A DNA stretch of 5,251 nucleotides from a bacterium (GTDB taxonomy: Archaea; Nanoarchaeota; Nanoarchaeia; Woesearchaeales; UBA10216). Below are positions 1-3,948 of the stretch, piece after piece. Every line of letters begins with the position of its first letter. Within the stretch, counting starts at the first letter, position 1. The position numbers were made by a program, and so were the translations under genes. A model generated the notes under the pieces. The model was not told the DNA's origin, made no database searches, and was given only the letters and a program-made list of their open reading frames with translations. The stretch is from contig JAAGZO010000767.1 in the NCBI GenBank assembly GCA_024206195.1, positions 1-5,251 on the forward strand, written 5' to 3'.

Positions 1-329
1 ACTTCCCTACACAGGAAAAATACCTCACAGATAAAATCAATCTCCTCTGCCAGTATGAAAATACCCCGGACGCAGAATTACCTGTCTGTACAGAAGACGA
101 ACGCTGGGCGTCACCAGCTAAATATAAGGTCTACAAGAAAGGCTACAAGAAAGCCATGGCCGGTGGAGCTAATTTTACTACTGAAGGAGAAGCTATAGCC
201 TTTGCTGACAGACAAAAGGTGCCTACAGAGATGAAGTTCTTCAAAGGGGAATCCCGTAAATGTGCACAATATTGCAGTTGTAGTTCCAAATGCGACTGGT
301 GGCAGAAAGAAAAATCAAATAATACTTGA
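1..329 (+). CDS. C-terminal part of a phage Fe-S PD-(D/E)XK nuclease-like protein (5' partial)
   Basis: The reading frame is open from the window edge (first full codon at position 3) to a TGA at 327-329, giving 108 residues with the N-terminus missing. The visible part has a CTEDERW segment (Cys29), a basic stretch rich in YKK, then an ESRKC-AQYC-S-CSSKC segment with Cys87, Cys91 and Cys97. One distant Cys followed by a C-x3-C-x5-C cluster is the arrangement used by Cas4/AddB-type nucleases to hold a 4Fe-4S cluster. The ERW...P.KY.V.KKG...A..GESRKC..YC pattern is one I associate with phage PD-(D/E)XK recombination nucleases. The catalytic residues would lie upstream of the window, so activity cannot be judged. 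Family membership is inferred from recalled motif resemblance. A non-catalytic Cys-rich protein remains possible. Confidence 0.6.
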   Translation, partial: FPTQEKYLTDKINLLCQYENTPDAELPVCTEDERWASPAKYKVYKKGYKKAMAGGANFTTEGEAIAFADRQKVPTEMKFFKGESRKCAQYCSCSSKCDWWQKEKSNNT

Positions 330-332
330 ATT

Positions 333-680
333 ATGAACACTATGGAAGTAAATTGGGAGGTGAGGCTAGAGAGGAGTCATGCCCTGCTCGAAAGCCTACC
401 CTTGACCAGGTTGCCTCATCTCTTAATAGGTCAGGGTATAGGTCAAGGGAAAAATCCATGTACATCCCGAAACCAAAAAACCCAGAGTTTTTCTCTGGTC
501 GGGGCTGCTTTCAACAAGAGTGAGCCGGTTAGCACGTTATTGTCAGCCGGGATGGAGCTTGAGACTGTGGCGCGGTGGGCGGTGGACACGTTCACTGGGG
601 GGTTCTTCTCTGCACTACTTCTAGAATTGTGTGATTCTGGGGGGCGGGGGGGTTTTGGTCTATACCACGTATTGTTTTAA
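333..680 (+). CDS. Doubtful hypothetical ORF, 115 codons, overlapping the candidate RNA
   Basis: An open frame runs from ATG 333 to TAA 678-680 through most of the gap. Against it: there is no Shine-Dalgarno before ATG 333 or ATG 342, whereas most neighbours have one; the first half translates to a low-information mix of Arg, Leu and Ser; and the DNA carries long inverted repeats. For it: the second half (from about codon 63) has a purine-biased first position and a plausible hydrophobic stretch ending in FFSALLLEL, and the frame stays open across G-rich DNA. A competing frame is open over 326-523. I recognise no family. It is listed because a gene caller may report it; the length could simply reflect few stop codons in G-rich sequence. 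Confidence 0.2.
   Translation: MNTMEVNWEVRLERSHALLESLPLTRLPHLLIGQGIGQGKNPCTSRNQKTQSFSLVGAAFNKSEPVSTLLSAGMELETVARWAVDTFTGGFFSALLLELCDSGGRGGFGLYHVLF
399..449 (+). repeat. 9-bp perfect inverted repeat with a second, near-identical 3' arm
   Basis: CCCTTGACC at 399-407 is the exact reverse complement of GGTCAAGGG at 441-449. The stretch 429-438 (GGTCAGGGTA) is a second possible partner: it matches the complement of 397-407 with a single missing base. One 5' arm therefore has two mutually exclusive 3' partners lying side by side. Both partners are outside the 352-366/413-427 helix, so either choice gives a pseudoknot if that helix is formed. Confidence 0.6.
466..503 (+). repeat. Two-tier hairpin: CCCGA/TCGGG outside, CCAGAG/CTCTGG inside
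   Basis: CCAGAG (482-487) and CTCTGG (493-498) pair around a five-T loop. The flanking CCCGA (466-470) and TCGGG (499-503) pair outside an A-rich internal loop (471-481). No T-tract follows the stem, so it is not a standard intrinsic terminator. It fits better as an element of the structured region. Confidence 0.5.
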
Positions 681-704
681 AGCAAAGCGAAAGGGGAAAG
701 AGAG

Positions 705-914
705 ATGGAAAACAAAGTGAAAGCTTGGTGGGAAGGATGGCAACATATTATACCTGTGGATGATTTAATAGAGCACGAAAACAAAATGACAACCTCAGCA
801 GATTATGATACTTATCCATGCCGATGCAATCCCAAATTAGATTATGACAATAAATTAGTGATTCATGCCGCACTTGATAGACGAGAATGTTTTGAAGAAA
901 AAGGGAAGAAATGA
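705..914 (+). CDS. Conserved phage protein of unknown function (HIIPVDDLxEH ... CxC ... VIHAALDRRE)
   Basis: This 69-residue protein starts at ATG 705, 8 nt after AAGGGG (691-696). It carries an N-terminal HIIPVDDLIEHE segment (residues 14-25), a PCRCNP segment (Cys39, Cys41) and a C-terminal VIHAALDRRE segment (residues 52-61). That order, PxDDLxxHE then CxCNP then V-H-x-x-D-x-RE, matches a small phage protein family I recall only as hypothetical; such proteins sit in early gene clusters. Function is unknown. The two Cys with His24 or His54 could bind a metal, but this is only a suggestion. It is the first gene after the structured gap and overlaps the next start by 4 nt (ATGA, 911-914), so the two are probably translationally coupled. 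Being real is well supported by ribosome site, overlap and motif match. Confidence 0.85.
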   Translation: MENKVKAWWEGWQHIIPVDDLIEHENKMTTSADYDTYPCRCNPKLDYDNKLVIHAALDRRECFEEKGKK

Positions 915-1054
915 AATTAGAAATGAATAATTCAGAAAGGCTTTTCCTTTTAAAGTATGTAAATAAAGAATATCAGAAAGCTATCCAGAAACAAAGTACC
1001 ACAAAAAAATTGATTATGCTTTATGAATTGCAATATAAACTAAAGGCAAAATGA
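911..1054 (+). CDS. Small hypothetical protein, 47 aa, basic and helical
   Basis: ATG 911 overlaps the upstream stop (ATGA), and an AAAAAGGGAAG purine stretch lies just before it. The frame closes with TGA at 1052-1054, inside the next start. The product is 47 residues, Lys/Gln/Tyr-rich, with no Cys and no membrane segment. It is predicted by eye to be mostly amphipathic helix (residues 8-46, ERLFLLKYVNKEYQ then KLIMLYELQYKLKAK). I recognise no family. Support comes from its exact fit between two overlapping neighbours and its coding-like composition. It could be a small accessory or DNA/RNA-interacting protein, but nothing in the sequence decides this. Confidence 0.7.
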   Translation: MKLEMNNSERLFLLKYVNKEYQKAIQKQSTTKKLIMLYELQYKLKAK

Positions 1055-1413
1055 TGAAACATTCGAAACTACCTTTCAGATTTGATGAAAGTTCAGGAGA
1101 CTGTACAATTTATGATGTAGACGGTTGTAAAGTAGCGTGTGCCGCAGAAGTTTGGGATGATTGTGTCATCGGAGTAGATGAGGATGATGCCGAATTTATC
1201 GTAAAAGCCTGTAATGAGTATTATGAGCTGAAGGATTTTTATGAACAGTTCAGCAAGCTTGGAAAGGGAGAAAAGGTTGAGCTTTATGGGACTGCTACAA
1301 AGTCCTGTACGGAAGTAGGTGACAGAAGGAATGGCTATATGGCAGCTACTCACTTCTGGGAAGAGTGGAATGGAACTGAATGGGTAAAGAAACATAACAG
1401 GGAGGAGAAATGA
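1051..1413 (+). CDS. Phage hypothetical protein with a YDxDGxxVA ... AEFIVKACN domain
   Basis: The 120-residue product begins at ATG 1051 or 1054 (two Met codons in tandem); ATG 1051 overlaps the upstream stop by 4 nt and AAAGG lies at 1042-1046. Residues 5-64 follow the layout of a common small phage domain: a KLPFRFDE entry strand, IYDVDGCKVACA hairpin (20-31), then DDAEFIVKACNEYYEL (45-60). In related proteins this reads roughly 'TPW...I.DADG..VA...NA.FIV.A.N...EL'. The remaining half (65-120) is a separate, Trp- and Gly-rich segment (FWEEWNGTEW, 102-111) with no match I know. Function is unknown. Five Cys are scattered without a CxxC motif. The gene is coupled to the next by another ATGA overlap (1410-1413). 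Confidence 0.85.
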   Translation: MMKHSKLPFRFDESSGDCTIYDVDGCKVACAAEVWDDCVIGVDEDDAEFIVKACNEYYELKDFYEQFSKLGKGEKVELYGTATKSCTEVGDRRNGYMAATHFWEEWNGTEWVKKHNREEK

Positions 1414-1589
1414 GAATAACAAAAAAGAATCTGTCAACTTTTACTCCCATAGACTTAAATATCAGAATAGAATCAGCAGCAGACATGTCAACCATAAACC
1501 ATTTATATACCAGTGATGACAAAGAGGAACTCAAATGCTTTATAAGAAAACTATTCGCATGTATTGAAACTGATATGATTAGCATGTAA
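1410..1589 (+). CDS. Small hypothetical protein, 59 aa
   Basis: ATG 1410 overlaps the previous TGA and is preceded by one of the best ribosome sites in the window, GGGAGGAG at 1400-1407. The frame ends at TAA 1587-1589. The 59 residues are a mix of polar and hydrophobic sequence with a short basic start (MRITKKN) and a C-terminal amphipathic helix (EELKCFIRKLFACIE, about residues 39-53) that carries two Cys. I recognise no family and see no metal site or membrane segment. It was judged real from the ribosome site and overlap. A 16-nt gap separates it from the next gene. Confidence 0.72.
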   Translation: MRITKKNLSTFTPIDLNIRIESAADMSTINHLYTSDDKEELKCFIRKLFACIETDMISM

Positions 1590-1605
1590 CAAAATAAAAG
1601 CAGAA

Positions 1606-1755
1606 ATGATAGAAACAGAAGATGATATGACTCATACAGAGGTGCGGTGGTTCCGGTATCTGAAAAGTTTGTATAATTCTCTGATCACTGAGAAAAAAGA
1701 CCGGCCGACTATTGGAATGAAGGTGGAATTAACAGAAGAAGCTAAGGAGAAGTGA
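1606..1755 (+). CDS. Small hypothetical protein, 49 aa
   Basis: The frame opens at ATG 1606 and closes at TGA 1753-1755. The ribosome site is weak (AAAAGCAG before the start), and ATG 1627 is an alternative start. The 49 residues contain an acidic N-terminus, an aromatic helix (VRWFRYLKSLYNSLI, residues 13-27), and a charged tail ending ELTEEAKEK. I recognise no family. It fills the space between two better supported genes. The AAGGAG that serves the next gene lies within its last codons. Confidence 0.6.
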   Translation: MIETEDDMTHTEVRWFRYLKSLYNSLITEKKDRPTIGMKVELTEEAKEK

Positions 1756-1760
1756 TAGGT

Positions 1761-2006
1761 ATGAAGAAAGCTATAACTTTTGAAACATTCAAGAAATACT
1801 GTCGTAATGTAAAATTTGTTGATATGAACGCTGGCGAAGAGGAAGTTTTTTCTCCCGCAGGTGCCTGTTGGCTTCTTGTCGATAAAAGAGGGGAGGGTGT
1901 GCGTGATGAGAAATGTGCAATTAAAAACTGTCCAGTTTGGAAGCGTCTTAGATTTGCTATTACTTTACAAGGCAGAAGATCTATGAAAAAGAGGAAAGAG
2001 ATATGA
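1761..2006 (+). CDS. Small Cys-containing phage hypothetical protein, 81 aa
   Basis: I chose ATG 1761 because AAGGAG (1745-1750) sits 10 nt upstream; the in-frame GTG at 1752 lies only 1 nt past that site and is too close. The 81-residue product has an N-terminal helix (TFETFKKYCRNV), a GACWLLVDKRGEG core (residues 34-46), a KCAIKNCPVWKRL segment (Cys52, Cys58; pattern C-x5-CPVWKRL) and a very basic tail (RRSMKKRKEI). The CPxWKRL end recalls small phage proteins with paired cysteines near the C-terminus, but I cannot assign a function. A zinc site using Cys52, Cys58 and one of Cys14 or Cys36 is conceivable. The stop overlaps the next start (ATGA, 2003-2006). Confidence 0.75.
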   Translation: MKKAITFETFKKYCRNVKFVDMNAGEEEVFSPAGACWLLVDKRGEGVRDEKCAIKNCPVWKRLRFAITLQGRRSMKKRKEI

Positions 2007-2203
2007 GTGCAGATGCTTATTACAAATGTCCTGAGTGTCAAACAGGAAGTGAAGATGATGAAACTACTACCCTTGCATCGAGAGAATATTTCTACATAGA
2101 AGATGGCTTCTTTTATGCGGACGTAGATATGTACTGTGACGTCTGTGGTTATGAGTTTACACATACTTTTAAAAAAAAAATGCCAGTGATGAAACAACAA
2201 TAA
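2003..2203 (+). CDS. Small zinc-ribbon protein, copy 1 of a duplicated pair
   Basis: ATG 2003 overlaps the upstream TGA and has GAGGAAAGAG just before it. The 66-residue protein is a two-knuckle zinc ribbon: KCPEC (Cys9, Cys12) and YCDVCGYEF (Cys45, Cys48), separated by about 32 residues of acidic beta-strand-like sequence. The product at 3005 is its paralogue (about 44 of the first 63 residues identical, all four Cys kept). Such ribbons bind DNA, RNA or protein; the substrate is unknown. Near the 3' end a run of ten A (2171-2180) encodes three Lys and is prone to slippage; one added A would read through to a stop inside the next gene. The A-run is missing from the paralogue. Confidence 0.87.
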   Translation: MSADAYYKCPECQTGSEDDETTTLASREYFYIEDGFFYADVDMYCDVCGYEFTHTFKKKMPVMKQQ

Positions 2204-2216
2204 AGGAGAAAGAAAA

Positions 2217-2588
2217 ATGCCAGTAAAAATTAATTTCAAAGTCGGTAAGAATGCCATGCAGGTAGAAGTCCCGGACATGAAAGCCGTCCACCATTTTGGT
2301 GCTGTCTACGGGAACCTGCCAACCAAATGTGATGCCTGTGGGAGTGAGAATATTTTCCTCAACTTTAGGAGCCCTAAAGGACATGAGTATTACTCCCTTG
2401 GCTGTGAGTGCGGGGCAGAAGCTAACTTTGGTATCCACCAGAACGATAAAAAATCCCTCTTCTGGAAAAATGAGAAGATGGTTAAGTTTGCACCCGGTCA
2501 AGGCAATAGCCAGCCTCAGAGCGAGCCCTTTGGACAAGACCCAGGACCCCAGCCTCCGCCTCAGCAGGGCGGAGAATTACCTTTTTGA
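2217..2588 (+). CDS. Phage zinc-binding protein with SSB-like C-terminal tip
   Basis: ATG 2217 lies after AAAGGAGAAAG (2203-2213). The 123-residue product has an N-terminal strand region (VKINFKVG...MQVEVPDM, 3-21), a zinc-ribbon core CDACGSENI (Cys38, Cys41) with SLGCECGAEANFGIHQ (Cys63, Cys65, His74), a KKSLFWKNEKMVKF segment (78-91), and a Pro/Gln/Gly-rich low-complexity tail (92-119) ending GGELPF. The core matches a phage family I recall beside recombination genes ('KCxxCGSxDI ... YYELxCxCGA ... FGQHxxGGxLFPK'). The flexible tail with a terminal acidic-x-Pro-Phe resembles the DDxPF tip by which SSB recruits partners. A role in single-stranded DNA binding or recombination is inferred, not shown. 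The stop overlaps the next start by 1 nt (TGATG). Confidence 0.83.
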   Translation: MPVKINFKVGKNAMQVEVPDMKAVHHFGAVYGNLPTKCDACGSENIFLNFRSPKGHEYYSLGCECGAEANFGIHQNDKKSLFWKNEKMVKFAPGQGNSQPQSEPFGQDPGPQPPPQQGGELPF

Positions 2589-2677
2589 TGGACATTGAAT
2601 TTACAATCGGAGCAATAACATTAACCTGCGCTGTAGTGGTCTTGGTGATGGTTTTTAATAATCACAATAAAATTTAG
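2588..2677 (+). CDS. Tiny single-pass membrane protein, 29 aa
   Basis: ATG 2588 shares its A with the previous TGA (TGATG), a typical coupled restart, and the frame ends at TAG 2675-2677. The product is short: MDIEF, then a hydrophobic helix of about 18 residues (TIGAITLTCAVVVLVMVF), then a polar tail NNHNKI. This is the profile of a one-helix inner-membrane peptide. There is only a distant GGAG (about 2571-2574), so expression would rely on coupling. The stop codon overlaps the strong AGGAGG of the next gene. It could be a holin-like, toxin-like or membrane-anchoring peptide; nothing specific identifies it. Without comparative data a chance ORF is possible. Confidence 0.5.
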   Translation: MDIEFTIGAITLTCAVVVLVMVFNNHNKI

Positions 2678-2687
2678 GAGGAATGAT

Positions 2688-2993
2688 ATGGAAATAAAAT
2701 TTGATGCAAATTCAATAAACCAGGCTATTGCCGCTGAAATTGCCAAGTCTGCAATCGGGGAATCCCTGGAAAAAATAATCAAAAAAAAGGTGGAACAATT
2801 GAGCTCAAGCTATGATAACCCCTTTGAGTCAATTGTCAGTAATGAAGTTCACAAAATAATGCAAAAAATAGTAAGGGAAAATTACTCTGAACAAATCGAA
2901 GAACATGTTGTAAAAAATATGAAAGAGGATTTCCTTAGTGAGATAATACAAAAATTATGGGCCGCTTGGGCGGAAAAGGTGAGGTTTAATTAA
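2688..2993 (+). CDS. Helical/coiled-coil phage hypothetical protein, 101 aa
   Basis: ATG 2688 is preceded by AGGAGG (2676-2681) at good spacing. The 101-residue protein lacks Cys and is almost entirely charged amphipathic helix after a short strand (MEIKFDANSINQAI). The repeated pattern KIIKKKVEQL, EVHKIMQKIVRENY, IEEHVVKNMKEDFLSEIIQKLW suggests a coiled coil or helical bundle, and it ends with an aromatic/basic WAAWAEKVRF. I recall similar highly charged helical proteins in phage early regions but no known function. The gene sits between the SSB-like/membrane pair and the second zinc-ribbon copy. An 11-nt gap follows before the next start. Confidence 0.82.
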   Translation: MEIKFDANSINQAIAAEIAKSAIGESLEKIIKKKVEQLSSSYDNPFESIVSNEVHKIMQKIVRENYSEQIEEHVVKNMKEDFLSEIIQKLWAAWAEKVRFN

Positions 2994-3004
2994 GGGAGTA
3001 TATA

Positions 3005-3223
3005 ATGAGTGCAGGCGCTTATTACAAATGTCCTGAATGTCAAACAGGAAATGAAAATGATGAAACTGTTACCCTTGCATCGTATGAAGACTTGTACATA
3101 GAAAATGGTTATTTTGTGGCAGATATAAAAATGGAATGCAGTGTTTGTGGTTATGAGTTTATGCGTACTTTTAGGGAAAAAATGCCAGCAATGGAGATAA
3201 AACAACAACATGGGGGTTTATAA
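3005..3223 (+). CDS. Small zinc-ribbon protein, copy 2 of the duplicated pair
   Basis: ATG 3005 follows a GGGAG site (2995-2999). The 72-residue product has the same zinc ribbon as the protein at 2003: CPEC (Cys9, Cys12) and ECSVCGYEF (Cys45, Cys48), with an extra six-residue C-terminal tail ending QQHGGL. The first 78 nt of the two genes match at 71 positions, with more differences later, so this is a fairly recent tandem-type duplication whose 3' half has diverged faster. Most substitutions fall in the acidic linker and the C-terminal basic segment. Partner or nucleic-acid target is unknown. Its TAA overlaps the next ATG by 1 nt (TAATG, 3221-3225). Confidence 0.87.
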   Translation: MSAGAYYKCPECQTGNENDETVTLASYEDLYIENGYFVADIKMECSVCGYEFMRTFREKMPAMEIKQQHGGL

Positions 3224-3534
3224 TGCCAGAGAAATACACCCCTTTTAAATTTAAAATGTCAGAAGATGAACCTATCGTATTCGAAGACTCCGAGCATTAC
3301 GAATGTCCTAAATGTAGATGGCGCGTGCCCGTAATGCCCCAACATTTTGATTATCGGGTATTATACGATGAATCGGTAAAATATAGGGAAATGCTGAGTG
3401 ATGAAATAAACGGCTTTTTATTAGAGGCACAAAAGGAAGTTCCGGAATTTAAAATATATTGCCATAACAAAAAAGCAATTCTTTTTGATAAGATTAAAAA
3501 GTTAAAAGAAATTTTTTCTACAGACAAAGACTAG
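3223..3534 (+). CDS. Hypothetical protein with one CxxC knuckle, 103 aa
   Basis: ATG 3223 overlaps the preceding stop and has GGGGG (3212-3216) upstream. The 103-residue product has an N-terminal part with YECPKCRWRV (Cys28, Cys31), a middle acidic helix (YDESVKYREMLSDEINGFLLEAQKEV, about 48-73), and IYCHNKK (Cys80, His81) before a Lys-rich C-terminal helix. The CPKC unit looks like half of a zinc ribbon, with Cys80/His81 as possible remaining ligands, though the 48-residue separation is longer than usual. The N-terminal CPKC may echo the CPEC of the neighbour, but there is no wider similarity. No family is recognised. It is separated from the next gene by 9 nt. Confidence 0.8.
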   Translation: MPEKYTPFKFKMSEDEPIVFEDSEHYECPKCRWRVPVMPQHFDYRVLYDESVKYREMLSDEINGFLLEAQKEVPEFKIYCHNKKAILFDKIKKLKEIFSTDKD

Positions 3535-3543
3535 GAGTATATC

Positions 3544-3747
3544 ATGTGGTTATATGAAGTGAAATTTGAAACGGACAAATCAAACAATGAGAGCAAACAG
3601 ACGGAGATAATACATCACACGGAATACATAGTGGCTGAAACCTTTAAAGACGTGTATGAAAAAGTTGTTCAGCAGGACAATGAAGTTTTTGAGCTGGTGT
3701 TTATCAAAAAATTAGTCCCGATAATTTCTATTATCAAATCAACATAG
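3544..3747 (+). CDS. Small phage protein resembling the DUF4494-type fold, 67 aa
   Basis: TAGGAG (3532-3537) lies 6 nt before ATG 3544. The 67-residue product reads MWLYEVKFETDKS, then HHTEYIVAETFKDVYEKVVQ, then VFELVFIKKLVP. This strand - polar loop - strand 'EYIVAETFKDVYEKV' helix - strand 'FELVFIKKL' order resembles small phage/bacteroidal proteins such as DUF4494 (W.eVKv.Y.k.....eeYlV.A.sf.eAe..i......ef.V..Ikk). The match is from memory of the pattern and is partial; function of that family is not known to me. No Cys and no membrane segment are present. Confidence 0.78.
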   Translation: MWLYEVKFETDKSNNESKQTEIIHHTEYIVAETFKDVYEKVVQQDNEVFELVFIKKLVPIISIIKST

Positions 3748-3756
3748 GGGTTTATG

Positions 3757-3948
3757 ATGGAAGGCTACTGTATTGAATGTCGAAGCAAGTACAAGCTGAG
3801 GGAAGAATATACAAACAATCATCTCTGCCCTTACTGTTTGGTAGTGTCTCTGGAGAAAGAGATAGCAAAACTGAAGGCCAGGGAAGAGGAACTATTATTC
3901 TTTTTGAAAGTAGCCAGAGAAGATGCTGCTGATAAGAGGCCGTTTTGA
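3757..3948 (+). CDS. Zinc-finger plus coiled-coil protein, 63 aa
   Basis: Two adjacent ATGs (3754, 3757) follow AGGGG (3746-3750). I prefer ATG 3757, which gives 6 nt spacing rather than 3. The product has two CxxC knuckles, YCIEC (Cys5, Cys8) and LCPYC (Cys24, Cys27), forming one likely structural zinc site, followed by a heptad-like helix (SLEKEIAKLKAREEELLFFLKVA, about residues 31-53) that should dimerise as a coiled coil. This zinc-knuckle-then-coiled-coil layout occurs in small transcription-associated phage and bacterial regulators, but no family is identified. The stop is overlapped by a TTG start (TTGA, 3945-3948). Confidence 0.78.
   Translation: MEGYCIECRSKYKLREEYTNNHLCPYCLVVSLEKEIAKLKAREEELLFFLKVAREDAADKRPF

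Larger units (their letters stand above)
330..704 (+). ncRNA. Candidate structured RNA / G-rich region between genes
   Basis: This 375-nt gap is the only long stretch without a convincing gene. Bases 352-366 can pair with 413-427 as 15 continuous base pairs (12 Watson-Crick, 3 G.U, all allowed only in a + strand RNA). Bases 399-407 (CCCTTGACC) are a perfect 9-bp match to 441-449 (GGTCAAGGG). Because 399-407 lies inside the first loop and 441-449 outside it, the two helices interlock as a pseudoknot. A further two-part hairpin pairs 466-470 with 499-503 and 482-487 with 493-498, and a 7-bp hairpin lies at 621-627/634-640. The last 100 bases are strongly G-rich (G6 at 597-602, G6CG7 at 639-652). 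I do not recognise a known RNA family. Boundaries are simply those of the gap, no promoter is evident, and pairing was done by eye. It may instead be coding, cis-regulatory, or partly degraded. Confidence 0.35.

Noticed and set aside
86..93. CTGTACAG palindrome as a LexA site
   Set aside because: The half-site spacing is wrong (no N8 between CTGT and ACAG, or only N4 with the upstream CTGT), and it lies inside the nuclease coding sequence.
482..498. Intrinsic terminator after the nuclease gene
   Set aside because: The CCAGAG/CTCTGG stem has its T-run in the loop and is followed by GGGG-rich sequence, not a T-tract.
326..523. 65-codon ORF in the second frame over the structured region
   Set aside because: It would start with TTG, has no ribosome site, shows no family resemblance, and covers the long inverted repeats.
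330..704. tRNA, tmRNA, RNase P RNA, hammerhead or group I intron in the gap
   Set aside because: I looked for cloverleaf/T-loop, GGGGCTGA start, GAGGAAAGTC core and CTGATGA...GAAA signatures and found none that fit; the interlocking helices also do not follow the HDV helix order.
1925..1938. AAACTG-TC-CAGTTT inverted repeat as an operator
   Set aside because: It is a short palindrome in the middle of a gene with no promoter nearby; a chance event in AT-rich coding DNA is sufficient.
1742..2278. 178-codon ORF on the - strand
   Set aside because: It lies opposite two overlapping + strand genes with good ribosome sites and zinc-knuckle motifs; its translation is Phe/Ser/Ile-rich, typical of an antisense shadow of Lys/Glu-rich genes.
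2169..2598. Other-frame ORFs (- strand 2169-2537, + strand 2296-2598) over the SSB-like gene
   Set aside because: Both overlap the gene at 2217-2588, which has a family match and ribosome site; neither alternative shows domain features.
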